Below are positions 8,583-16,798 of a stretch of 64,000 nt of DNA, in pieces. Every line of letters begins with the position of its first letter. Positions within the stretch are counted from its first letter, which is position 1. This DNA is from Pirellula staleyi DSM 6068 (GTDB taxonomy: Bacteria; Planctomycetota; Planctomycetia; Pirellulales; Pirellulaceae). The translations under genes and the position numbers were made by a program. Below the pieces are notes generated by a model. That model saw only the letters and a list, made by a program, of their open reading frames with translations. It was not told where the DNA came from and made no database searches. Location of the stretch: assembly GCF_000025185.1 (NCBI RefSeq), contig NC_013720.1, positions 2,232,001 through 2,296,000 of the forward strand. The letters run 5' to 3'.

Positions 8583-9277
8583 GCCTTCCTCTCGTAGTGG
8601 CGATCACCGGTGCCAGTGGTGCCGTGTACGCCGTGCGGCTGCTCGAGGTTCTGCGTGAAGCAGGAGTCGATGTCCATCTGGTGATTAGTCCCAGTGGAGC
8701 AGCTGTCATCAAGCAAGAGCTTGGTGTCGATATCGATTTGGTGAGATTCAGGCCCGATTCCCTCCTCCCTTCGGCGGCAGATTCGGCGGCCGATCCAAAG
8801 ATCGCCGCTGTTCGCCATTTGGCCGGTGTTTCAACGGGCGATAGCAGCGTGCTGCCAGTCGCCACGAAAGCACCGGGAGAGATCATTTACCACTATCACA
8901 CGAATTTCATGTCGCCGATTGCCAGCGGATCGTTCCTCACGCGGGGCATGGTGGTTTGCCCATGTAGCGGCAGCACGATGAGCGGCATCGCCCACGGCAG
9001 CAGTACGAACTTGGTACAGCGTGCTGCCGACGTTCATTTGAAAGAACATCGCCGGCTGGTCTTGGTGCCGCGCGAAACGCCGCTGTCGACCATTCAACTT
9101 GAGAACATGCGCATCGCTGCTCAAGCAGGAGCCGTTGTGCTCCCTGCTATGCCAGGTTGGTATCACGGCGTGAAGTCGCTGCAAGACTTGATCGACTTTA
9201 TCGTCGCGCGAATCCTCGACCAACTCGAGGTTCCACACACGCTGATGCGCCGCTGGGGCGATTCTGCGTCGACCTAA
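8579..9277 (+). CDS. ubiX: flavin prenyltransferase UbiX
   Basis: A 232-residue protein of the UbiX/Pad1 family. The N-terminal flavin-binding segment ITGASGAVYAVRLLE and the family signatures MVVCPCSGSTMSGIAHG, NLVQRAADVHLKE and LVLVPRETPLSTIQLENM are all present. It makes prenylated FMN for UbiD-type decarboxylases in quinone synthesis. It is somewhat longer than E. coli UbiX, with an insertion after the first third (about residues 55-85, SLLPSAADSAADP region). It is coupled to ubiE by a 4-base overlap. No ubiD gene is in the window. Confidence 0.95.
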   Translation: MSLPLVVAITGASGAVYAVRLLEVLREAGVDVHLVISPSGAAVIKQELGVDIDLVRFRPDSLLPSAADSAADPKIAAVRHLAGVSTGDSSVLPVATKAPGEIIYHYHTNFMSPIASGSFLTRGMVVCPCSGSTMSGIAHGSSTNLVQRAADVHLKEHRRLVLVPRETPLSTIQLENMRIAAQAGAVVLPAMPGWYHGVKSLQDLIDFIVARILDQLEVPHTLMRRWGDSAST

Positions 9278-9304
9278 ATTGGCGATTCTTTTTTCACAGC
9301 CGCG

Positions 9305-10462
9305 CTACGCCGCTGCTCTTGCACCAAGCTTGGGCAGTAGCGGATTCGCAAGCGACTTGATCAAGAACTCAAGATCTTGCGGCACAAGTTGCCGTTCTGT
9401 CGCAATGCCATCGATCGGCCTGCTGACCACGAAGTAATGAGCTCGCGCCAGGAGTGTGCTATCGATTCCCGCGATACTGGGAACGACCAGGATGTTGCAG
9501 TCGGCATCGCCCGTGAATTGACTCGTGGGAGATGCGAAAAGGATTTCGATTTCTGGACGAACTTCCGCAGAGATATTGGTTTCAAGCCAACTGGGAATCC
9601 GCACCTGTTTACGCTGCAAAGCAGTGAGCCGGACAAGCATTTGAAGATCGCTGATGCTTCGTTTGCGGAGCCCGCGTGGGCACTGCGTTAATCGAGCAGG
9701 CCGATTGTGGTAGGCGATGTTGGGTCCGTCGAGCCAGTTCTTTGGATGGGAGGGTGCAGGGGGATGCCACAAATGCACCGGGACCGTCCACCACATGATC
9801 GTTTGCAGCGATAGCCCGGCACGTTTCAGCCGCAGACCAAAATCGCGATCTTCCGAGCCCCAGCCGATGAACATTTCATCGAAGCCATTCACGCGCTCGT
9901 AGTCTTGTCGCCAAATGCCGATGTTGTTGCTCGTTAGAACGGGACGAAGTGGATCGCGCAGCAGATGATGCTTGGTGTCTTTCATCGCGAGCTTGAGCGC
10001 GGCAAGTCGGCTGCGCCAAGGGACCAAACGCTGATAGCTGCCGCTGCGTGCTTTTTGCTCGTCGATACGCGCCGAGATCGACTGGGAAAGACGGATGCAA
10101 TCGCCGATCCGCACGACACCTGCACGACGTTTGCGCAGCTGCGTGGCGAGAAAGTTGGGGGCGATCAGGCAATCTCCATCGAGAAAAACGAGGTAGTCGC
10201 TCGTGCTGGCAGCAGCCCCCTCGTTGCGACATCGCGACGGACAAAATCCGGTGTGGGGATGTGTCACAAAGCGAACAGGAAAAGGAGTGGTGGCGGCGAA
10301 CTCGTGGGCGATGGCCGAGGTTGCATCGCGCGAGCCGTCGTCGGCGATCACCACTTCGATGCGCGACAAATCGATCGACTGCCCCATCACACTGGCCAGG
10401 CAGCGCGAGAGATTTTCAGGTCGCTCGTAAGTGCAAATGATGAGCGAAAGGTCGGGCTGCAT
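9305..10462 (-). CDS. family 2 glycosyltransferase
   Basis: A 385-residue GT-A fold glycosyltransferase. The N-terminus LSLIICTYERPENL, the nucleotide-sugar segment VVIADDGSRDAT and the metal-binding FLDGDCLI fit family GT2. GWGSEDRDFGLRLKRAG in the second half is typical of galactosyltransferase-like C-terminal domains. No membrane helix, so it is probably cytosolic or peripheral. The last 100 residues match nothing I recognise. It stands alone, converging with ubiX. Acceptor and sugar are unknown. Confidence 0.88.
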   Translation of the reverse strand: MQPDLSLIICTYERPENLSRCLASVMGQSIDLSRIEVVIADDGSRDATSAIAHEFAATTPFPVRFVTHPHTGFCPSRCRNEGAAASTSDYLVFLDGDCLIAPNFLATQLRKRRAGVVRIGDCIRLSQSISARIDEQKARSGSYQRLVPWRSRLAALKLAMKDTKHHLLRDPLRPVLTSNNIGIWRQDYERVNGFDEMFIGWGSEDRDFGLRLKRAGLSLQTIMWWTVPVHLWHPPAPSHPKNWLDGPNIAYHNRPARLTQCPRGLRKRSISDLQMLVRLTALQRKQVRIPSWLETNISAEVRPEIEILFASPTSQFTGDADCNILVVPSIAGIDSTLLARAHYFVVSRPIDGIATERQLVPQDLEFLIKSLANPLLPKLGARAAA

Positions 10463-10652
10463 GCCACGGTCCTCGGCGACGAACGCTCACAGACGCAGTG
10501 TTTCACCAGAAACACGCGCAAGCCTAGCGCGGGGTAGATTCGCCGGAAGTGTACTCGCCCTGCAGCGTTCGCCCAACATCAATCGGCGTAGATCGACAGC
10601 GATTTCGCTGCGAAAATTACGGACTCAAATGCTGCGGACTGCATTCAGATTT

Positions 10653-11195
10653 TCAGAGGCCAAAGTCGCGAATCGACAGCAGCGTTTGCAGCGGATAGCC
10701 TCGGGCAGCGAGCGTTTCTGCGCCACCTTCGAGTCGATCGATGATCGCTAGCACGCCGCGCACCTTCAAGCCGAATGCTTCAGCCTTCTCGATAGCGGCC
10801 AGCGAACTGCCACCGGTAGTGACGACATCCTCGACAATCACCGCCGATTCGCCCGCGAGAACGGGACCTTCGACATCGCGTCCTGTGCCGTGTGCTTTGG
10901 CCTCTTTGCGAACGATGAATCCCTTGAGAGGGCGACCAGTTTGACCGGCAAGAGTGATCACCGCGCCGGTGATTGGGTCGGCGCCGATCGCCATGCCACC
11001 GACCGCATCGGGCCAGTCGCTGCCGAGGAGTTCGAGCATCCCAGCGCCGATGAGATTGGCCCCCGCACTATCGAGCGTCACTTTGCGGCAATCGAGATAG
11101 TAGTGGCTCATTTTTCCCGACGCGAGCTTGAACTCGCCTCGCGCTAGAGCCAATTTCCCGACGAGTTCCATGAGCGCGTTTTTGTCGTACTTCAT
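10653..11195 (-). CDS. pyrE: orotate phosphoribosyltransferase
   Basis: 180 residues from ATG 11195. The PRPP-binding motif VIVEDVVTTGGSS, GRPLKGFIVRKEAKAHGTG and FKLASGKMSHYYLDCRKVTL are typical of PyrE. It converts orotate and PRPP to orotidine monophosphate in pyrimidine synthesis. The open frame extends upstream to 11432, but the extension has no family similarity. The gene is single, with no other pyr genes nearby. Confidence 0.95.
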   Translation of the reverse strand: MKYDKNALMELVGKLALARGEFKLASGKMSHYYLDCRKVTLDSAGANLIGAGMLELLGSDWPDAVGGMAIGADPITGAVITLAGQTGRPLKGFIVRKEAKAHGTGRDVEGPVLAGESAVIVEDVVTTGGSSLAAIEKAEAFGLKVRGVLAIIDRLEGGAETLAARGYPLQTLLSIRDFGL

Positions 11196-11350
11196 CGATC
11201 GAATTCCCCAGTGACGTTCGCAGCGGAGGTGGTGCCCAGCAAGGCAAAACCAACGTGGGGAGTATGACCGCTCGCGCGTATTTCGATCAACCGGGGTAGC
11301 CCTGCTTCCCTCGCCCTGGGAGCGCAGAAACTCGCAGAAAATCGGTCGAT

Positions 11351-12670
11351 TTAGGGCCGAATCGCCACTTCCGAGCCAATCGACAGAATGCTGTAAACAT
11401 CCTTGGCATCGAGCGTGCTGAGGCTCACGCACCCCAGGGTCGCGCCGGGAGTTGCCCGAGCGGCACTACCATGGATTGAAGCTTCACGACCGAGATCGAT
11501 CCACCAGCCACCGTAAGGATTGGCCGCATCACCACCGGTGATTGTCTGGCCACTCTTGCCGTAATAGGTCCGATCGCGACGTTTGTCGGCCACTTGGTAG
11601 TCGCCAACTGCTGGGCGTTCATCCCCCAGCTCAAACGGAAATCGTCCGGCGTACAGATCCTTGAGATAGAGGGTGACTTCCCCCTCGGAGAGATCAACCA
11701 CAGCGCGAAACGGGCCTGGGACAACTTTCAGCGTGGTTCCTGAAAGAACCGTTTGAGGATCGCTGACAGCCGAGCCGTTGATGTTCTGCAGCAGTTGCCA
11801 AGGAACTTGAAATTTGTCGGCGATGTCGAACAGCGATTCGTTCCCCCGCGTGGTGTAACGATCAGCGAGCAAATGTTCGCCAGAGTAAATCACCTTCGCT
11901 GCCAAGGAGTCGAGCCAGTTGTGCAATTGCTCGCGAGATTCGGCAGGGAGTTCAGGTTTCGCATGATGGGGCGAGAGGATCGCTAGTGCTTCTCGGAACT
12001 GTCCCGCAGCGATCATCTGCTCGCACGTCACCATGTCTTGCTTGAGCTGATGGATCGCCAAGTTCCGGAGTGTTTCGTCGGAGACATCGCTCCCCATCGA
12101 CTGGGCCGGGGGGGGCGTGCTGACACCGTAGGTCGACGCTGGCGCGGTTTCAGGCGACGGATCTGCCAGAGGAGGGGCTCCGCTCCCTGCTGGGGCTGCA
12201 TTGTCGGTCATCGCAGGGACTTCGGCTGCAGGAGCACCATAGGTGCTACGGCGGATTCCGGAATCACCCTCGGGAATCGAATCGCCACTCATGTTGCTCG
12301 GGGGAGCTGGCAAATTGGTCGCGGAATCAACCGGTTGATAGGTCGTCGCAGGAGAATTGTCGCTGCCATATCGCGAGGCTTGGGGATCCAGCGGCGGCGC
12401 AGCAATCACGGTCGTGGGATCTTGATAGGTCGCAGGCGAGGCATAGCCGCTCGATGGCTGCTGCGACGCTGGACCCAGGTTATAGCCCGTTGAAAAGCCA
12501 GCCGCCGATTCGCTCGAAGGTGGCATCGAGATATCTAGCGGCGACGAGTCGCTTTGCGTCCCTGCGGGGGACATATCGTCCGACTGTGGTTTATTGAGAG
12601 TGACATAAACTCCGTAGAGCACTCCCAAGAGCACCACAATCACAGCCGTCGATTTTAGTGAATTCATCAT
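11351..12670 (-). CDS. membrane-anchored LysM-L,D-transpeptidase (YkuD)
   Basis: 439 residues. A membrane helix or uncleaved signal lies at about 8-26, followed by a long Ser/Pro/Ala-rich spacer (27-190), a helical stretch, a LysM domain (from ESLFDIADKFQVPWQLLQNI, about 270-320) and a C-terminal YkuD domain. The catalytic motif has His400 (IHGSA) and nucleophile Cys414 (LGCVSL). Such enzymes make 3-3 crosslinks in peptidoglycan or attach proteins to it, consistent with planctomycetes having peptidoglycan. GGGAGGA lies just before tandem ATGs at 12670 and 12667; spacing slightly favours 12667. Confidence 0.92.
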   Translation of the reverse strand: MMNSLKSTAVIVVLLGVLYGVYVTLNKPQSDDMSPAGTQSDSSPLDISMPPSSESAAGFSTGYNLGPASQQPSSGYASPATYQDPTTVIAAPPLDPQASRYGSDNSPATTYQPVDSATNLPAPPSNMSGDSIPEGDSGIRRSTYGAPAAEVPAMTDNAAPAGSGAPPLADPSPETAPASTYGVSTPPPAQSMGSDVSDETLRNLAIHQLKQDMVTCEQMIAAGQFREALAILSPHHAKPELPAESREQLHNWLDSLAAKVIYSGEHLLADRYTTRGNESLFDIADKFQVPWQLLQNINGSAVSDPQTVLSGTTLKVVPGPFRAVVDLSEGEVTLYLKDLYAGRFPFELGDERPAVGDYQVADKRRDRTYYGKSGQTITGGDAANPYGGWWIDLGREASIHGSAARATPGATLGCVSLSTLDAKDVYSILSIGSEVAIRP

Positions 12671-13049
12671 CGTCCTCCCTGACGACGCACACGCCTCAAG
12701 TCCTGGCCATCGTGGACACGCTTTCCAATCTTGCCAACTGCACAGGTGCAGCTATGCGAGCGCGGTACGACTCGTGCGCGAGGGGGAGTTTAGTGCGCGG
12801 CCGATTTTCATCCTAGATCAGTTTTTTGATCAGCTCGGGCGATTAGCGAGTCTAGGGGGACACGCTCTTAACCAGCCTTTCTCGAGGCTCCAGAAAGCGG
12901 ACTGCTAGCGACCATCGTGACGCTATATCGACCCAGAGATCGCTGCTGTGGAAGGCCGCCGAGTGGGCGATAACTTGCTCGCGATCGCCCAAGACATTCG
13001 CTATATTACGGAGACTCGCTTCCGCTACTCATTTACGCTCGCCCCTTCG
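12671..13049. other. intergenic region between divergent LD-transpeptidase and sigma genes
   Basis: About 380 bases with no supported gene. It should hold promoters for both directions. A small hairpin, gatca-gttttt-tgatc, lies at 12816-12831. An open frame covers the right part in phase with the sigma gene, but it lacks sigma-like sequence. Confidence 0.5.
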
Positions 13050-13682
13050 ATGCACGACGAATTGCCTAACGACGCACACTTGGTCGCAGCTGCTCTCGCT
13101 GGCGACGATCGCGCGTTTGGGGAATTGGCCCATCGCTATCAGCGAGCCATCACTGCTGTCGCCTACAGCCGACTCGGCGATCATGCCTGGGCGGAGGATG
13201 CCGTTCAGGAAGCGCTCCTCGCTGCTCACCGCTGGCTCCACACGTACAACAGCATCTACAGCTTTCGCACCTGGCTCTGGACCATCGTGCTGAATCAGTG
13301 CACCCGTATCGAGCAGAAACGGGGCCGCGCTCGACGGCGTTTTAGCGCGACACTCGAGCAAGCAGAAGCAACGGGACAAACCGTGGCGCACGATCCTTCT
13401 CCGCTGGCCGCGCTCGTGGCCCAAGAGACCAGCGATCACGTGCATCTGCTGCTCGATCGTTTGCCTGAAGGACAAGCCGACGCTCTACGTTTGCGATTCT
13501 TCGGTCAACTAAAATTTGAAGAACTCGCCGCTGCACTTGGACTGAGTGAGAGTGGCGCAAAGAATCGTGTCCGCCTCGGTCTACTTCAGCTGAGTGCTTG
13601 GCTTCAGCCTGCAGCGACCGATTCTACCGACGCTTCACAAGATTCGCCTCAGGTTGCTCCATCACGAGGAGACTCGGCATGA
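13050..13682 (+). CDS. ECF-type RNA polymerase sigma factor
   Basis: 210 residues from ATG 13050. Region 2 is seen (AFGELAHRYQRAITAVAYSRL, WAEDAVQEALLAAHRWL, FRTWLWTIVLNQC) and region 4 (LDRLPEGQADALRLRFFGQLKFEELA, then GLSESGAKNRVRLGL). The frame is open to 12948, but the extra residues do not resemble a sigma factor. The stop overlaps the next start as ATGA, coupling it to a zinc-finger anti-sigma factor. The target promoters are unknown. Confidence 0.88.
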   Translation: MHDELPNDAHLVAAALAGDDRAFGELAHRYQRAITAVAYSRLGDHAWAEDAVQEALLAAHRWLHTYNSIYSFRTWLWTIVLNQCTRIEQKRGRARRRFSATLEQAEATGQTVAHDPSPLAALVAQETSDHVHLLLDRLPEGQADALRLRFFGQLKFEELAAALGLSESGAKNRVRLGLLQLSAWLQPAATDSTDASQDSPQVAPSRGDSA

Positions 13683-14434
13683 AAACCATGCTGTCGTGCG
13701 ATCAAGTGTTCGATGTTCTGACACAGGGACCTTTCCCGCAGAACAACGCGCGCGATGACGAAGTCGAAGTGCATCTGAGCATTTGTCACAGTTGCCGCAT
13801 GTTGGCCGAGGCACTTCGCCCCGCTGTGCATGCTTTGGGAGCCGCTGCAGCCGACGATGCCTCGCGTAGCGCTCTCCCCGAATATCGTGGACGGCTCCCT
13901 TCCCTGGCCTCGCAAACTGTGAGTCTTGCTAGTTCCATCGACGAGGTACTACGCCGCGAGGCCGACGAAAAGCCGTGGCGCGGCGATGCTGTGCAGCAGG
14001 CTCGACTTGGCCAAGCCGAGCAGACCCGAAAAATCGCGCAGCAGTCAGCACGTCGTGCGGCGCAAATTGCCGCGATTTCGCTATCAACAGCCGCTGTCGC
14101 CATCGCTTGTGCAGTCATGATGTGGGTGGGACTCTCGATGAGCTCCGGTCCAGACGAATCGACATCGATCGCTGCGTTTTCACCATCACGAGCAACTGCT
14201 ACCAGGCCACCTTCCGCCGAGGCCCTCGTGCGGCTGGTCTCGCTGAATCTGCCGAGCGACTGTCGCCCCGCACATTCGCCGCTGCTGGAAAAAGCATCAC
14301 GTCACGAAGCTTTCCAGGTGAGTGCCGACTTTGCATGTTGCACGCGCTGCCATCATTCCGCTTCACGTTTGTCGCTGGGTGACAAGTCACTGGCCGTAGT
14401 GGCTCACAGCTGCATCCATTGTCACGAGAGTTGA
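13679..14434 (+). CDS. zinc-finger anti-sigma factor with two outer CXXCH motifs
   Basis: 251 residues. The cytosolic N-terminus has the zinc anti-sigma signature HLSICHSC (His32, Cys36, Cys39). A membrane helix spans about 128-153. The outer domain (154-251) ends with two CXXCH motifs, CTRCH at 221-225 (preceded by Cys220) and CIHCH at 245-249, two residues from the C-terminus. CXXCH is the c-type haem attachment motif, and the position outside the membrane would allow haem ligation. Two CXXC pairs 20 residues apart could instead form a zinc ribbon. Translational coupling to the sigma gene supports the anti-sigma role. The redox/haem-sensing idea is inference. Confidence 0.8.
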   Translation: MKTMLSCDQVFDVLTQGPFPQNNARDDEVEVHLSICHSCRMLAEALRPAVHALGAAAADDASRSALPEYRGRLPSLASQTVSLASSIDEVLRREADEKPWRGDAVQQARLGQAEQTRKIAQQSARRAAQIAAISLSTAAVAIACAVMMWVGLSMSSGPDESTSIAAFSPSRATATRPPSAEALVRLVSLNLPSDCRPAHSPLLEKASRHEAFQVSADFACCTRCHHSASRLSLGDKSLAVVAHSCIHCHES

Positions 14435-15375
14435 GCCGAGCGGTGACCGACGACAACGCGACCCAGCTTCCTTCCCGGCTCAGTTGGCGTATACCCGACG
14501 GCGACGACCCAGCGATTTGGTTCACGCGCGTACTCCGCACCGGAGCGCTCCTGATCTTGCTCGTCGTCATGCTGATCTTCTTCACGCCGAGTGGAAAGGC
14601 CGAACTACCGCTCCTCCTGGGAGTCACCTCGCTCTGCTTCGCCGGGACGGTCTATTTTCTGTACCGCTGGCGTCAGGCAACCACTGCCCCCGAGAACGTT
14701 TGGTTCGATGCCACCGGTTTTCACTGGATCGACGCGCTCGAGAAGCCCCATCACTGGCCCCTCGAAGTGATCGCCGGTTATGCCATCTCCCCCGTCGAGC
14801 GGAACGAATTTCCGCACGCAGCGATCGTGCTTCATCGGATCGACGGCTATCGGTCGCAGCCGATTCAGATTCGTGCGCCGGTTGAGGCACCGCAGGCCGA
14901 ACGCTGGTTCGACCAGCGCTGGAACGTTCGAGCATTGCCCCTCGACGAGCCACTCCAGTCGGGACCCTATGACACTTCGCTGGATCTCTACTTTGAATGT
15001 GACGAGGACTTTAACAGCTGGCACTTCGCCGGCAACGACGACTCCTTTGGTCAACTCGCAGATCAGATCGACGAGGCTGCTGCAACGATCGAGCCCCCTC
15101 CTTTCGGTGCTCGCCCCAAGCGACTTGTGCTGCTCCTTTCGCGCCGCGATCCGATTCGCTTTGCTGTCGCGGTCGACCACCATGTTCGGATTTCGCACGA
15201 CTTCCTCGTTGCCCCGGCCAAGTTCCTCCGCGAACTAGCTGAGAACATCCGCTCGCAGCGTTGCCCGGCTGGCCAGGAAGAATTCGATGCCAGTTTTCCG
15301 CTCGAAATTGGCCCCCGCGAGAAGTGGACGGTCCATCTCCATTGGCGCGATGCGGTAGCCACTTCCACCAAATAA
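14431..15375 (+). CDS. membrane protein of unknown function downstream of sigma/anti-sigma pair
   Basis: About 314 residues if translation starts at TTG 14431, which overlaps the anti-sigma stop; TTG 14419 and GTG 14443 are alternatives and none has a convincing ribosome-binding site. Two membrane helices lie in the first 90 residues (TGALLILLVVMLIFF and LGVTSLCFAGTVYFLY). After them comes a soluble domain starting ENVWFDATGFHWIDAL, reminiscent of bacterial PH-like domains by pattern only. The remainder is acidic with no family I recognise. It probably belongs to the sigma operon, since it overlaps it. Confidence 0.72.
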   Translation: MSRAVTDDNATQLPSRLSWRIPDGDDPAIWFTRVLRTGALLILLVVMLIFFTPSGKAELPLLLGVTSLCFAGTVYFLYRWRQATTAPENVWFDATGFHWIDALEKPHHWPLEVIAGYAISPVERNEFPHAAIVLHRIDGYRSQPIQIRAPVEAPQAERWFDQRWNVRALPLDEPLQSGPYDTSLDLYFECDEDFNSWHFAGNDDSFGQLADQIDEAAATIEPPPFGARPKRLVLLLSRRDPIRFAVAVDHHVRISHDFLVAPAKFLRELAENIRSQRCPAGQEEFDASFPLEIGPREKWTVHLHWRDAVATSTK

Positions 15376-15580
15376 TTCCCCCGCTCAGTAGGTTGCCAAG
15401 TCGCTGGGCAGAGAAAGTAAGCAATCCGGAACCGTCATGCGGTTTTGCGTCTGCCCTGGCAGAAGCCCCGCCAGAAGCGCGGTACAATAGTGGGTACGCA
15501 CGAGGTCTTGCCTTCGCCCACTGGCGAAAATGGCATGTGCAAACGATCGGCAGTGCGAACTTTCAGGATGAAGTTGCTGT

Positions 15581-16789
15581 ATGAGTCTCGATGTCGTCGC
15601 CACGTTGGCCGATTTGGTTCGCATCCCGAGTGTTAATCCGATGGGACGCGCCACGAGCGGAGATATCTACTACGAGCATCGGGTTACTGACTACCTCGAG
15701 CAACTTTTTCGCACGCTCGAGCTCCCTTACGAACGGGTGCTGGTCTCCGAGCAACGGCCAAACATCATAGCGCGTGTCGATGGCGATCTGCCTCCTGAAC
15801 AAGGGGGCAAAGTGCTGATGTTCGAAGCCCATCAAGACACCGTGCCGATTGAAGGGATGACGATCGACCCGTTCGATCCCAAGATCGAGAGCGGAAAGCT
15901 TTTCGGTCGTGGTTCGTGCGACATCAAAGGTGGCATGTCGGCGATGCTGGGTGTAGTCGCCCGGTTGCATCGCGAAAAGCCACGCGGTCGACCCACGGTG
16001 GTGATGGCATGCACCGTGAATGAAGAACATGGATTCACTGGCGCTACGCACTGGGCCCGCGCCTATGCGGGCTTCGAAGGTAATCCTCCGACGAGCCGCA
16101 TGCTACAGCGAGTTCCCGACGCTACGATTGTTGCCGAGCCAACGTCGCTCGATGTCGTCGTGGCTCACAAAGGGGGAGTGCGCTGGCGCTGCCATACCGT
16201 GGGGCGTGCGACGCACAGTTCTCAGCCCCACTTGGGCGAGAACGCCATCTACGCCATGGCCCGTCTGCTTCCGAGCTTCGAGAAGTATGCCCTGGAAGTC
16301 GCTCCGACTCTCGGCTCGCATCACTTGTGCGGAAAGCCGACACTCAGCGTCGGCACGATCAAAGGGGGAATTAGTGTAAACACTGTTCCCGATCGATGCA
16401 CCATCGAAATCGATCGGCGTCTGCTTCCTGGCGAGAGTCCCGAGACAGCTCGTCAGCATGTCATCGACTATCTCGCAGCGCAGGTGCCGAACGTTCGCCC
16501 GGTGCACGACGAGCCGTTCTTAACAAGCTTTGGACTCGCCGACGATTGCAACGGAACGCTTGCGAGCGAACTTGCAGCCGCCAGCAAACTCCACGGCGGG
16601 CGAGGTGGAAAAATCGGCGTGCCGTATGGAACCGACGCACCTCGATTTGCACAAACGGGTTGCCCGACCGTTGTGTTTGGCCCGGGAAGTATCGATCAAG
16701 CACACACCTGCGACGAGTGGATCGAAATCTCGCAGCTGCAGGCCGCCAGCGAAATCCTGTATGACTTCGCAGCCAATTTCGGCCGATAA
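15581..16789 (+). CDS. M20 family metallopeptidase (ArgE/DapE/carboxypeptidase G2 type)
   Basis: 402 residues. Dinuclear zinc-site segments of family M20 are seen: FEAHQDTVP (His and Asp), GRGSCDIKGGMSAML (bridging Asp), TVNEEHGFTGA (catalytic Glu and metal Glu) and the late DQAHTCDEWIE (His). The central dimerisation domain runs from about VVAHKGGVRWRCHTVGRATHSSQP. Members remove acyl or amino-acid groups, for example acetylornithine deacetylase or succinyl-diaminopimelate desuccinylase; the exact substrate is not predictable. ATG 15581 follows AGGATGAAG. It converges with the kinase gene, only 9 bases apart. Confidence 0.92.
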   Translation: MSLDVVATLADLVRIPSVNPMGRATSGDIYYEHRVTDYLEQLFRTLELPYERVLVSEQRPNIIARVDGDLPPEQGGKVLMFEAHQDTVPIEGMTIDPFDPKIESGKLFGRGSCDIKGGMSAMLGVVARLHREKPRGRPTVVMACTVNEEHGFTGATHWARAYAGFEGNPPTSRMLQRVPDATIVAEPTSLDVVVAHKGGVRWRCHTVGRATHSSQPHLGENAIYAMARLLPSFEKYALEVAPTLGSHHLCGKPTLSVGTIKGGISVNTVPDRCTIEIDRRLLPGESPETARQHVIDYLAAQVPNVRPVHDEPFLTSFGLADDCNGTLASELAAASKLHGGRGGKIGVPYGTDAPRFAQTGCPTVVFGPGSIDQAHTCDEWIEISQLQAASEILYDFAANFGR

Positions 16790-16798
16790 CGGAGACCT

